A DNA stretch of 30,509 nt from CAYPHA01 sp964410215 (lineage in GTDB: Bacteria > Calditrichota > Calditrichia > Calditrichales > CAYPHA01), in the NCBI GenBank assembly GCA_964410215.1, contig CAYPHA010000057.1, forward strand, positions 1 to 30,509, written 5' to 3'. Positions within the stretch are counted from its first letter, which is position 1, and the number at the start of each line of letters is the position of its first letter. Under the pieces are notes generated by a model. The model ran no database searches. It had not been told where the DNA came from and saw nothing but the letters and a program-made list of their open reading frames with translations. The translations under genes were made by a program, and so were the position numbers. Below, piece by piece: positions 23,152 to 30,509 of the stretch.

Positions 23152-24093
23152 TCAATGAATGATGTCTGTACGGTATGAGGTATAGATAAGCGGACCGCCA
23201 TTCACGGTATACTGAAGTAGTGAATTAATTACATCGCGGTCATGTGTGACAGAAAAATTCAGAATCCAGAAAGCCCACCAGGGTTTGTTATAACCGGTAA
23301 CATTGCCGTTGGATATGATACCGCCATCGATAAAGTACCCAAAGATAACCGGCATGGAGCAGGTTAGATTTTGCCCACTGGTTGGTTGATAAAAAATGGC
23401 ACGGCTGAAATTAAAAAGCCATGGTTGAAGACTGATACTGCCCATACTTGTAAAATTTCCGATTGTAAGGAAATTCAACGCCTGCAAGGATAGATCACCC
23501 TCAACAAAAGCAAGCGGTCTGGTAACTGAAAAGGGTCCGTTAACGGTCAGATTACCGGAGTAATAATTGGTTGGATTGGATAAGTCTCTCAGGGCATTCA
23601 TGTCAAAAAAAGGCATAATCGTTGCATTTTGGACGATTGATCCGGCCGGTACGGTCCGGACATTTGTAACGGAACCTGCAGAGTATACAGCATATTTTGA
23701 CACGTCGATGAAATTATAGCCTTTTTGCAGACGCTTTGAGTTCGTAGCGCTTATTCCTTTGGCATCGATTAGTACGCTGTCTGTGCCAATTACGGAAAGT
23801 ATTATCTCACAGGTCGATCCGTCTCCGGTAGAAACCGTTTCGGTATAATTATGCAGACTGTTAATACTTGTATTTGCTGCGGCATATTCATTTATGGCCC
23901 GGGTTGCATATTCCAGCCCGGAAATGGCGGCATAAAACGCCCGGCGTTCACCGATATTCAGTAACAACATGCGTGAATCTGAAACGACCAGCGTGACCAC
24001 GCTCGCACTGATTATTCCTATAAAAATAATGAACATCAGCGTACTGAGTAAGGCGCTCCCCTTTTGATCCCTGAAGAGATCAGTTCCGGACAT
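23152..24093 (-). CDS. PilX/GspK-like minor pilin
   Basis: The 313-residue protein has a prepilin-like N-terminus, DQKGSALLSTLMFIIFIGII, followed by the PilX-type stretch SRMLLLNIGERRAFYAAISGLEYATRAIN. Cleavage would fall after the glycine in QKG. The glutamate expected at mature position 5 is missing, as in GspK and PilX, which cap pilus or pseudopilus tips. The C-terminal 200 residues are beta-rich, Asn/Thr/Ser-rich and aromatic (including KPWWAFWILNF) and do not match a domain I know; they could form a tip or adhesion head. The start at 24093 overlaps the preceding gene by 14 bp and has GAGGACAGG just before it. It is the last gene of the pilB-pilin block. Confidence 0.8.
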   Translation of the reverse strand: MSGTDLFRDQKGSALLSTLMFIIFIGIISASVVTLVVSDSRMLLLNIGERRAFYAAISGLEYATRAINEYAAANTSINSLHNYTETVSTGDGSTCEIILSVIGTDSVLIDAKGISATNSKRLQKGYNFIDVSKYAVYSAGSVTNVRTVPAGSIVQNATIMPFFDMNALRDLSNPTNYYSGNLTVNGPFSVTRPLAFVEGDLSLQALNFLTIGNFTSMGSISLQPWLFNFSRAIFYQPTSGQNLTCSMPVIFGYFIDGGIISNGNVTGYNKPWWAFWILNFSVTHDRDVINSLLQYTVNGGPLIYTSYRTDIIH

Positions 24094-24601
24094 AGAACCT
24101 GTCCTCTATTATGACATTTTGTGATCCGTAAAGCACATCAAAGGATACATCGATATACCGGACGTCCTCCCTGACATTTGTACTATTCAGATTAATATCC
24201 CGGTATGTGAAGGGATCCTGTTGTACATTATTTAACAGCGTGGTTCCGTTCCTGGTAAAAGCCCCGCCGTTACCCCGGGTATAGATAATATGATTAGCAT
24301 TGAGATCATTAAATTCAAGTTGATCGGCGGTAAGATCACCGCCATTATAGATGAGGTTTTCTGGACTTATTTGTTGTACATCATCTCTCAAAATACGGAG
24401 GGTCTGTCGCACGTCATACCGGGCAAGAGTGCGACTGGAAACGATATTTACGGTCCTTGCATGGAGTGCGACAACACCGATAACGACTCCCGCCACTATC
24501 CCCATAACGGTAATGGAAACAATGAGTTCTAACAATGTAAAACCGTTCTGTCCGGCAATTACACTGTCCGTTTTTCCTTGTTTATGCCGTTTGATCAGCA
24601 T
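24080..24601 (-). CDS. Minor pilin (PilW/GspJ-like)
   Basis: From the ATG at 24601 the product is 173 residues with an unusually long leader, MLIKRHKQGKTDSVIAGQNG, then the class III prepilin motif FTLLELIVSITVMGIVAG with the expected +5 glutamate. The remaining region is beta-rich (LEFNDLNANHIIYTRGNG, YIDVSFDVLYGSQNVI) and resembles PilW/GspJ minor subunits. The open frame reaches 43 codons further upstream, but that extension overlaps the previous pilin gene in another frame and does not look like a leader. AGGGA 8 bp ahead of 24601 supports the shorter start. The gene begins 14 bp after the stop of the preceding pilin gene. Confidence 0.85.
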   Translation of the reverse strand: MLIKRHKQGKTDSVIAGQNGFTLLELIVSITVMGIVAGVVIGVVALHARTVNIVSSRTLARYDVRQTLRILRDDVQQISPENLIYNGGDLTADQLEFNDLNANHIIYTRGNGGAFTRNGTTLLNNVQQDPFTYRDINLNSTNVREDVRYIDVSFDVLYGSQNVIIEDRFYVRN

Positions 24602-24615
24602 ATGCACTTCCCTGA

Positions 24616-25026
24616 CTACTGTTCCACATATTGTGACAATCGTACGACGAGTGAATAACCGTCTGGTAACCGGTCCGGTTGCACAACCGACACACGCACT
24701 TCCCAACCGTCGATACCGCCGTTTCCCCAATTTGTAAGCGTGGACACGGTGGTGGTTCTGACATAGCCGTCTGCCAGGTTTTCAGTGGCTGCAAACTGAT
24801 TCGGAGTCAGGTACCAGTTCCATTGCGACTCCTTCTGTCCGATTATCTCTTCCATACGCTCTTCGGCAAGGACTGCAGCCTGGTCCATTACACCATAGTC
24901 GGCAGATTGCACTGCGATGTAACTGATCGTACCTAAAGCAACCGGAAGTACCACACCCATGATCACGATCATAATGATCAGTTCCAGGAGTGTGGCACCC
25001 GATTGATTTTTACATACGAAAATCAT
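24616..25026 (-). CDS. Minor pilin (PilV/GspI-like)
   Basis: This 136-residue prepilin has the short leader MIFVCKNQSG followed by ATLLELIIMIVIMGVVLPVA. Cleavage after the glycine would leave alanine, not the usual phenylalanine, at +1, while the +5 glutamate is retained. The mature part begins with the pilin helix, contains AVLAEERMEEIIG (typical for PilV/GspI proteins, where this region has A..LA..KME) and ends in a small beta domain. AAAGG lies 6 bp ahead of the ATG at 25026. It follows the major pilin gene by 8 bp. Confidence 0.85.
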   Translation of the reverse strand: MIFVCKNQSGATLLELIIMIVIMGVVLPVALGTISYIAVQSADYGVMDQAAVLAEERMEEIIGQKESQWNWYLTPNQFAATENLADGYVRTTTVSTLTNWGNGGIDGWEVRVSVVQPDRLPDGYSLVVRLSQYVEQ

Positions 25027-25034
25027 AAAGACCT

Positions 25035-25391
25035 TTAATTATGCGCACCGACACTGCAACTGGCTGAGCCATTCGCATCCACGGAAATCGTTCCCGAACC
25101 GGGGCAGGTCGGCAAAGCACCACTTGTAAAGTAATTACCCGGATTGGTTGTGGTCACTTCCGTAATGGAGGCGGCCAGCGTGGCTGTATTGTTTGCCATG
25201 AGAGCACCTGCATAGTGCATCTGAACAGCCGCTTCAATAGCCTTTTGATTGGCCTGGCAGGCTGCAGCTTCGGCACCGGCTGTTACATCCATGTATTTTG
25301 GAACAGCAATTGCAGCCAGAATACCCAGAATAATGATCACAACGATCAGCTCAATCAGGGTGAAACCCTTCTGGTTTGAGAGTAACTTCAT
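25035..25391 (-). CDS. pilA: Major type IV pilin
   Basis: The 118-residue prepilin has a 9-residue basic leader (MKLLSNQKG), then FTLIELIVVIIILGILAAIA, the classic cleavage site with phenylalanine at +1 and glutamate at +5. The mature subunit is about 109 residues. Three cysteines (C45, C96, C112) are present; C96 and C112 lie in LPTCPGSGTISV and SASCSVGAHN, a GspG-like C-terminal loop common in short pilins and a likely disulfide. GAGGAG stands 7 bp ahead of the ATG, the best ribosome binding site in the cluster, fitting high expression. Only 33 bp separate it from pilC and I see no pilin-specific promoter there. Confidence 0.92.
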   Translation of the reverse strand: MKLLSNQKGFTLIELIVVIIILGILAAIAVPKYMDVTAGAEAAACQANQKAIEAAVQMHYAGALMANNTATLAASITEVTTTNPGNYFTSGALPTCPGSGTISVDANGSASCSVGAHN

Positions 25392-25424
25392 CTTTGACTC
25401 CTCATTTGGTTAGTGAATAAACAG

Positions 25425-26630
25425 TTATTTCATTAAACTCATCATATCCCACATAGGCAGGAAAAGTGCTAATGCCAAAAGTAAAATCATACCACCCAGA
25501 ACAATCGTCACGATCGGTTCGATTAAGGCGGTCATGTTTCCCACTATTTCTGAGACCTCCTGATCATAAAACTGAGAAACATTATTCAACATATCATCCA
25601 GTGAACCCGATTTCTCACCAATGGATACCATCTCCACCAGCAGTGATGTGAAATACGGGCTCTGTTTTAATGAGGTCGAGATATCCTCACCTTTTGTAAG
25701 TTTATCGGCAATGATAGCTAATTCTTTACTATATACGGTATTCTCCATTGTTTCTTTCATGATTTCAAACGATTTCAGGATCGGAATTCCCGTCCGGTTC
25801 ATCGTATAGAACAGATTGGCGAACCGGGAAATACTTACTTTCCTCAGGAAATCACCGAACACGGGAAGTTGCAGCGAGAGTAAATCCAGGTTATATCTGC
25901 CTTCGGGTGTTTTCCTGTAAAAATAGATCCCCGCGATAACAGCCACGACTCCCAGCACGACAAACAGGCCATAATTGGCAATGATGTCATGCATTTTAAT
26001 CAGAATAATTGTGGGCAGTGGTAATTCCTGTCCGGAATTTTCAAACAGCGGGATGAAGTTCGGAATGACAACCGTCATGAATACGGCAAAAGCAGCAATA
26101 ATCCCCAATATCACCGTTATGGGATACCGCATGGCTTTTTTAACATCCTTTTTCATATTCGTATCTTTTTCAAGAAACGTATGCAGATACTTCAATGACT
26201 CTTCAAGCGTACCACTGACTTCACCGATTTTGATGGAATTGATAAAAATCTGTGGAAATACTTTAGGAAACTGGCTGAGTGCGGCAGAAAGCTTACTGCC
26301 CTGTTCGATATCACGGGTTATGAACTCAATTATTTTTTTGAATTTTGGATCAGGTTGCTGAACACGAATGGCATTGAGTCCTGCAACAATCGGTATACCG
26401 GCATGTAACAGTGTATATAATTGCTTGGTAAACATCAAAACGACATTAATTTTGATTTTGCCCGAAACAACGCTGCTACTCTCTTTGGTTGTTTCGTGGC
26501 GTTTGATGGAAACCGGTGTCATTTTCTGATTCTGTAATTGCCGGATTACATCAGCCTCATCAGGTGCCAGAATGACACTCTCAATGGTTCTGCCGTCTGC
26601 CGTAACCGCTTTATATTTATAATTTGGCAT
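25425..26630 (-). CDS. pilC: Type IV pilus inner-membrane platform protein PilC
   Basis: The 401-residue protein is full-length PilC/GspF, the polytopic platform that couples ATPase motion to pilin addition. The N-terminal part YKAVTADGRTIESVILAPDE is standard. Two GspF domains follow, about residues 68-190 and 270-395, with the paired motifs FTKQLYTLLHAGIPIVAGL and RFANLFYTMNRTGIPILKSF. Membrane helices lie near 170-190, 215-235 and 372-396. GGGA precedes the ATG at 26630. It lies between pilD and pilA. Confidence 0.96.
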   Translation of the reverse strand: MPNYKYKAVTADGRTIESVILAPDEADVIRQLQNQKMTPVSIKRHETTKESSSVVSGKIKINVVLMFTKQLYTLLHAGIPIVAGLNAIRVQQPDPKFKKIIEFITRDIEQGSKLSAALSQFPKVFPQIFINSIKIGEVSGTLEESLKYLHTFLEKDTNMKKDVKKAMRYPITVILGIIAAFAVFMTVVIPNFIPLFENSGQELPLPTIILIKMHDIIANYGLFVVLGVVAVIAGIYFYRKTPEGRYNLDLLSLQLPVFGDFLRKVSISRFANLFYTMNRTGIPILKSFEIMKETMENTVYSKELAIIADKLTKGEDISTSLKQSPYFTSLLVEMVSIGEKSGSLDDMLNNVSQFYDQEVSEIVGNMTALIEPIVTIVLGGMILLLALALFLPMWDMMSLMK

Positions 26631-26652
26631 CTATTTCCCGATCCCTTTTGCC

Positions 26653-27417
26653 TTATAATACCATGTATTCAAGGTATAACCTGGTGAACCAATCACCTAG
26701 AAGGATAAACAGTAATAAACCACTGGCCAGAAAAGGCCCGAGCGGTATCCTTGATTCCAGATTCAATTTGTTAAAAAGTCTGAGAAGGAGAACGGTGATC
26801 AAAGCCAGTACAAAGCCTGTATAAAGAGCCACAAGTATCGTCTTCCAGCCCAGAAACATACCTGCCGCCGCCGAAAACTTGACATCCCCCATACCCATCG
26901 CTTCTTTTTTAAACAGCACTTTTCCGGCCCAGGCAAATAACAGCATCGATCCACCACCCGCAGCGACACCAAGAGCTGCTTCTGTCCAGGGAATAACCTG
27001 CAAAACATAATTTAGCAGGATACCTGCCAAGCCCAGAGCAATCAGCACCCGGTTATGAATTAACTGTGTTTCGATATCAATAAATGCAATGACTATAAGA
27101 AAAAAACTAAATATGACATAGAATGGTAATTCCAAACCAAAACCAAACCGCCAGTAGAGAAACAGAAATGTTAATCCGCTGAGCACTTCGACTATCGGAT
27201 ATTGTATTGATATTCTCTTCCCGCAATTGCTACATGACCCCCTCAGCAGGATATAGGAGAGAACGGGTATATTGTGATAAAACGGTATTTTTTTACCACA
27301 GTGGGGACAGGATGAGCCGGGATGCAACAAAGACATTTTCCTGGGAATGCGATAAATGCATACATTCAGAAAACTGCCGGCTACTAAACCTGATATAAAA
27401 ATTACAACTTCAATCAT
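26653..27417 (-). CDS. pilD: Prepilin leader peptidase/N-methyltransferase
   Basis: This 254-residue membrane enzyme cleaves prepilin leaders and methylates the new N-terminus. The cytoplasmic zinc region has two CxxC pairs (C37/C40 and C62/C65), the arrangement of the bifunctional enzymes. The catalytic aspartates are D114 in FIDIETQLI and D178 in the GMGDVKF motif (GxGD). About eight hydrophobic segments are visible. The ATG lies 5 bp after the pilB stop with little ribosome binding site, suggesting translational coupling. The prepilins encoded downstream are its obvious substrates. Confidence 0.96.
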   Translation of the reverse strand: MIEVVIFISGLVAGSFLNVCIYRIPRKMSLLHPGSSCPHCGKKIPFYHNIPVLSYILLRGSCSNCGKRISIQYPIVEVLSGLTFLFLYWRFGFGLELPFYVIFSFFLIVIAFIDIETQLIHNRVLIALGLAGILLNYVLQVIPWTEAALGVAAGGGSMLLFAWAGKVLFKKEAMGMGDVKFSAAAGMFLGWKTILVALYTGFVLALITVLLLRLFNKLNLESRIPLGPFLASGLLLFILLGDWFTRLYLEYMVL

Positions 27418-27422
27418 ATCTA

Positions 27423-29789
27423 TCAGACCAAATTAAAATTTACATCCCTATCTTCATCATCCATATCCTGAACAGGTGGCGGCTGTTCAACCTGTGGCGA
27501 TGGCGGTGGTACAAAACGCTCACCCGGCTCAAACGCTTTCGATGTTTTCGTAACGACTCTGCGGTCCAGTATTCGTTTTATCCGGGCGATCATTACTTTG
27601 GGATTGATCGGTTTTCTCAGGAAATCGTCAGCACCCAGTTCCAGCCCTTTCACTTCATTATCCGAATCTTCCAGTGCCGTAAAAATCAGAACCGGGATAT
27701 CCCGGGTATCCTGATCCGCCCTGAGATGCTGCATGAATTCATAGCCATCCATGTTAGGCATCATGATATCAAGGAGGATAACATCGGGTCGGACAGATTT
27801 TACCTTTTCCAGGGCAATCATCCCATCCTCCGCTTCGACGGTTTTCCAGCCCGTCTTCTTCTCTATCAGTTTTTTTATCATGAACCGTGTCGGTTTGGAA
27901 TCTTCTGTTATCAGAATGGTAATATCATTCGTATCTTTCACCTGTTCAGCCTGTCTTTGAACAGGCGGCGCATTTGCCGGTACTTTTTCCGGTTCCGCAG
28001 TTTGGGGCAGATCGGGCTCGGGCTCCGGAAGCGGCATACTGACGGTGTTTTCCTCCGTCGTTTTTGCTTCTTCCGCATCCGAATCGGTGTCCGGGTTGAT
28101 GACCCGGATAATTTCTTTGTAGTCAGTAATACCCTGACCAATCAGGTGTAAACCATCTTCAAAGAGATTACGGAAGCCATTCTCTTTTGCCATTTTCCGG
28201 ATTACAGGGAGAGAGGTACCGGCATTGATAAGATCCCTCAGTTTATCCGTAAGTACCAGAATTTCATAAACACCGATACGCCCCTTGTAACCGCTGAAAC
28301 CGCAATCATTGCAGCCTTTTGCCTGGTACATTGGTTCTGTATACTCCATTTTATTGAGCAGGCTCAATAATTTATGATCGGTTTTATCCGGCTCAACCGG
28401 AGCTTTACATTTAGTACAGAGTCTGCGCACAAGCCGTTGGGCTACAATGGCCTGCAAGGATTCCGTAATTTTATTCTTATCCACTCCCATATCCTGAAAA
28501 CGGGAAATTGTGGCAAAAGTATCGTTCGTGTGCAGCGTACTGAGTACGAGGTGACCGGTCAGGGCGGCCTGGATGGCTATTTCGGCTGTTTCTTTGTCAC
28601 GAATCTCACCGACAAGAATAACATCCGGATCCTGCCTTAAAAATGAACGCAACGCCGACGCAAAGGTGATGCCGGCCTTGGCATTGACCTGAACCTGGTT
28701 GATGCCGTCAAGCATGTACTCAATCGGATCTTCAATGGTCAGTATGTTATTGGTCGTCGACCGTATACTGTTTATAGCCGCATAGAGCGTGGTACTTTTT
28801 CCTGATCCGGTAGGACCGGTTACAAGCACCATACCCTGTTTATATCCGAACGACTGCTGGAGCAGTTCCTTGTTATGTCCATGAATGCCCATTTTTTCAA
28901 AGGAAACAACAACGTTTCGCCTGTCCAGGAGACGAATAACCACTTTTTCTCCAAAACTGGTCGGTAAGATGGAAATACGAAGATCGATATCGGAATCATC
29001 TATGGTAATTTTTGCTTTTCCGTCCTGTGGTTTGCGCGTTTCAGCAATATTGAGATCGGAAATAATTTTAATCCGGCTGATTAAGGCGGAATAGACCGAA
29101 CGTGGCACATCGAGGATGTTTTGAAGCACGCCGTCAATGCGGTAGCGGACGGAAACACCGTGTTCTTTGGGTTCAATATGAATATCACTGGCACCATCGG
29201 CTACCGAATTACCAAGTATCTGATTGACCAACTTAACAACCGGTGCGCCACTCTCACCCATCTGATCACCGGCAACTTTGATATCCACGTTTCCCTTTGA
29301 CTGATCGACGAAGGAACTGATGATTTTATCGGGTGAATAATATTCGTTTATTTTCTGTTTGATCTGTTCCTTGAAGGCAAAATAGGTTTTGACATATTTA
29401 CCGGTCAGGTATTCGATCTCGTTTTCGGCATCGAGATTTGAGGTATTATAACAGGCTACGGCAATCTGCGACTTTTCCATGCGTATCGGAATCAGTAAAA
29501 ATTTTTGACACACTTCTTCAGGAATCATTTTAATGACGGCTGGTTCAATCGATAATTTTTCAAGATCGACAGTCGGTATTTTAAGGGCATTCTCGATGAA
29601 TGCCGCAATGTCCTCCTGCGTGAGATAATTATTTTTAATTAAAACATCAAAAAAATAATCCTCATCGGAATAACGCTGTTCCAACTCCTTGTACAGATCT
29701 TTATCAATAATCTGATAATAAATGAGCGCCTTGGATAACCACTCATCCTTAAATTTTCTTCTGACACCTACTTGCACAGCCGAAACCAC
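27423..29789 (-). CDS. pilB: Type IV pilus extension ATPase PilB fused to a response-regulator receiver domain
   Basis: Residues 1-570 are a complete PilB: the N-terminal GspE/MshEN-type domain (about 20-150), Walker A GPTGSGKS (325-332), Asp box TIEDPIEY (351-358), Walker B DPDVILVGEIRD (387-398), His box TGHLVLSTLHTND (411-423) and the tetracysteine zinc site C458/C461/C493/C496. A Pro/Glu-rich linker (about 566-620) leads to a CheY-like receiver domain (622-742). It has the acidic pair E629/D630, phosphoacceptor D674 in LLDIMMPNMDG, T704 and K726. A second linker (PPPSP, PPP) ends in an acidic tail, DMDDEDRD. The receiver looks competent for phosphorylation, but no histidine kinase is in the window. 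The GTG at 29789 has no ribosome binding site; the GTG at 29777 has AGGTGG 8 bp upstream and may be the true start. It is the first gene of the pilus cluster. Confidence 0.95.
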   Translation of the reverse strand: MVSAVQVGVRRKFKDEWLSKALIYYQIIDKDLYKELEQRYSDEDYFFDVLIKNNYLTQEDIAAFIENALKIPTVDLEKLSIEPAVIKMIPEEVCQKFLLIPIRMEKSQIAVACYNTSNLDAENEIEYLTGKYVKTYFAFKEQIKQKINEYYSPDKIISSFVDQSKGNVDIKVAGDQMGESGAPVVKLVNQILGNSVADGASDIHIEPKEHGVSVRYRIDGVLQNILDVPRSVYSALISRIKIISDLNIAETRKPQDGKAKITIDDSDIDLRISILPTSFGEKVVIRLLDRRNVVVSFEKMGIHGHNKELLQQSFGYKQGMVLVTGPTGSGKSTTLYAAINSIRSTTNNILTIEDPIEYMLDGINQVQVNAKAGITFASALRSFLRQDPDVILVGEIRDKETAEIAIQAALTGHLVLSTLHTNDTFATISRFQDMGVDKNKITESLQAIVAQRLVRRLCTKCKAPVEPDKTDHKLLSLLNKMEYTEPMYQAKGCNDCGFSGYKGRIGVYEILVLTDKLRDLINAGTSLPVIRKMAKENGFRNLFEDGLHLIGQGITDYKEIIRVINPDTDSDAEEAKTTEENTVSMPLPEPEPDLPQTAEPEKVPANAPPVQRQAEQVKDTNDITILITEDSKPTRFMIKKLIEKKTGWKTVEAEDGMIALEKVKSVRPDVILLDIMMPNMDGYEFMQHLRADQDTRDIPVLIFTALEDSDNEVKGLELGADDFLRKPINPKVMIARIKRILDRRVVTKTSKAFEPGERFVPPPSPQVEQPPPVQDMDDEDRDVNFNLV

Positions 29790-29795
29790 CTATTT

Positions 29796-29801
29796 ATTAT
29801 A
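29796..29801 (-). promoter_or_regulatory. Perfect TATAAT, candidate -10 of the pilB operon
   Basis: A perfect TATAAT on the minus strand stands only 6 bp upstream of the annotated GTG of pilB. The hexamer 17 bp further upstream (AGAACA) matches the -35 consensus poorly. If this -10 is used, transcription would start at or inside the first codons. That would mean either a leaderless message or use of the internal GTG at 29777. Confidence 0.35.
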
Positions 29802-29938
29802 CATGGTCTATTATCGCTTGTTCTTTAATATTCTTGAGGTTACATGTGGGTTTATTGGAATATATTTTTAAAAATGTGACGTACGGCAATAAATAACGAG
29901 GGATTTTGTTCAGGGAGGGAAATGATGCATTCGAACGG

Positions 29939-29984
29939 AAAAAAGCGGAATATATGGAGCCCTTCAGCCCGGCATATATTCCGC
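29939..29984 (-). terminator. Rho-independent terminator of the S9 peptidase gene
   Basis: On the minus strand a perfect 12-bp stem, GCGGAATATATG with CATATATTCCGC (29973-29984 and 29945-29956), encloses a 16-base loop. It is followed at once by six T. It begins 13 bp past the stop codon of the peptidase gene and insulates the pilus operon from it. Confidence 0.95.
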
Positions 29985-29997
29985 ATGCGGAAGAAAA

Positions 29998-30509
29998 CTA
30001 ATTCAGATCCAGACCATATTTATCGCTTATGTCCAATGGAGGCATTGGCCCGTCGACAGGCTTGTTTTCTTTAACATACCAGTTAAACCAATCGATCAGG
30101 CGCAGGCACACATCGATGCGTCCCGGTTGCCGGCTGTTTCCATGCCCTTCACCAGGATAACGGACAAGGCGCACGGCAGGATGATCGTTCATCTTCAACC
30201 GACGGTAATATTCAAGACTCTGGGAAGGTTCCACGCGGGTGTCAGCCAAACCGCCGTAAATTAAGACCGCGGTTTTACTCTGGTGGGCATAATATACCGG
30301 GCTCCGTTTAAGACTCTGATCCCACATTTCTTCAAGTTTTTTACCAGAATGGACATACAGTTCTTCATAGGGAATATCCGTCGTTCCCCGTTTACTGATC
30401 AGGTTACTGATACCTACGAACATGCCCACCGCTTTTACCTTTTCGGTATAAAAAGATGAAAACCAGGCAGCAGCAAAACCGCCATAAGAGCCGCCGGCCA
30501 GTCCGACCC
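29998..30509 (-). CDS. S9-family (prolyl oligopeptidase-type) peptidase, C-terminal part, cut by the window edge
   Basis: The open frame runs in from the right edge and gives 169 residues ending at 29998. All three residues of the serine hydrolase triad are visible: the nucleophile in VGLAGGSYGGFA (GxSxGG motif, just inside the edge), the aspartate in GGLADTRVEPSQS and the histidine in YPGEGHGNSR. This is the C-terminal half of the alpha/beta-hydrolase domain of acylaminoacyl-/dipeptidyl-peptidase relatives. The N-terminal beta-propeller and any signal peptide lie outside the window, so location and substrate are unknown. A GTG at 30429 is only an internal codon. A strong terminator follows. 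Confidence 0.92.
   Translation of the reverse strand, partial: VGLAGGSYGGFAAAWFSSFYTEKVKAVGMFVGISNLISKRGTTDIPYEELYVHSGKKLEEMWDQSLKRSPVYYAHQSKTAVLIYGGLADTRVEPSQSLEYYRRLKMNDHPAVRLVRYPGEGHGNSRQPGRIDVCLRLIDWFNWYVKENKPVDGPMPPLDISDKYGLDLN

Noticed and set aside
24351..24737. 128-codon plus-strand frame antisense to the pilin genes
   Set aside because: It lies opposite two well-supported prepilin genes and its Thr/Arg-rich product is a mirror of their codons.
1..30509. tRNA, rRNA, insertion sequence, CRISPR or prophage genes
   Set aside because: I looked for tRNA cloverleaf ends, transposase or integrase motifs and regularly spaced repeats, and found none I could support by reading.

Overview
The window is a bacterial chromosome segment of moderate GC content carrying ordinary housekeeping genes and, in its right half, a nearly complete type IV pilus (T4P) locus. 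It contains no phage, CRISPR, IS, rRNA or tRNA signals that I could support. The phylum cannot be fixed from this sequence alone. A NagB-PIG-L fusion enzyme, a Gram-negative style secretin with PilM/N/O/P, two lipoproteins and a dispersed CACGGAG/CACAGAG inverted repeat suggest a diderm of the FCB group or a related candidate phylum (inference, moderate to low confidence).

Left part (1-9.3 kb): the 5' end of a DNA polymerase IV gene runs off the left edge on the minus strand. An intergenic inverted repeat follows, then two plus-strand genes: a YkgJ-type cysteine-cluster protein and a 580-residue protein of unknown function with about 77-residue repeats. Convergent to these is a minus-strand run guaB - methylmalonyl-CoA epimerase - EamA transporter - uvrC, with tight spacing and one start/stop overlap. 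Upstream of it lie a PBP4-type lipoprotein (dacB) and an HU gene with a strong ribosome binding site and a clear terminator.

Middle (9.3-15.9 kb): a plus-strand pair, a NagB-PIG-L fusion and YjbQ, has a recognisable sigma70-like promoter. Convergent to it are a DUF89/ARMT1-type phosphatase gene and a three-gene ABC exporter set (ATPase, ABC-2 permease, membrane-anchored repeat protein with a natural polyhistidine loop).

Right part (15.96-29.8 kb, all minus strand): pilB, pilD, pilC, pilA, three minor pilin genes, a gap of about 190 bp, then a pilM-pilN fusion, pilO, pilP, pilQ, pilT and a large Ig-like lipoprotein gene. This set should supply the motor ATPases, platform, inner-membrane alignment complex, secretin, prepilin peptidase and subunits of one pilus machine. 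Two architectures stand out. The extension ATPase PilB carries a C-terminal response-regulator receiver domain with an acidic tail. PilM and PilN are a single polypeptide with a strongly basic N-terminal extension of about 170 residues. At the right edge is the C-terminal half of an S9 prolyl-oligopeptidase-type peptidase, followed by a textbook Rho-independent terminator.
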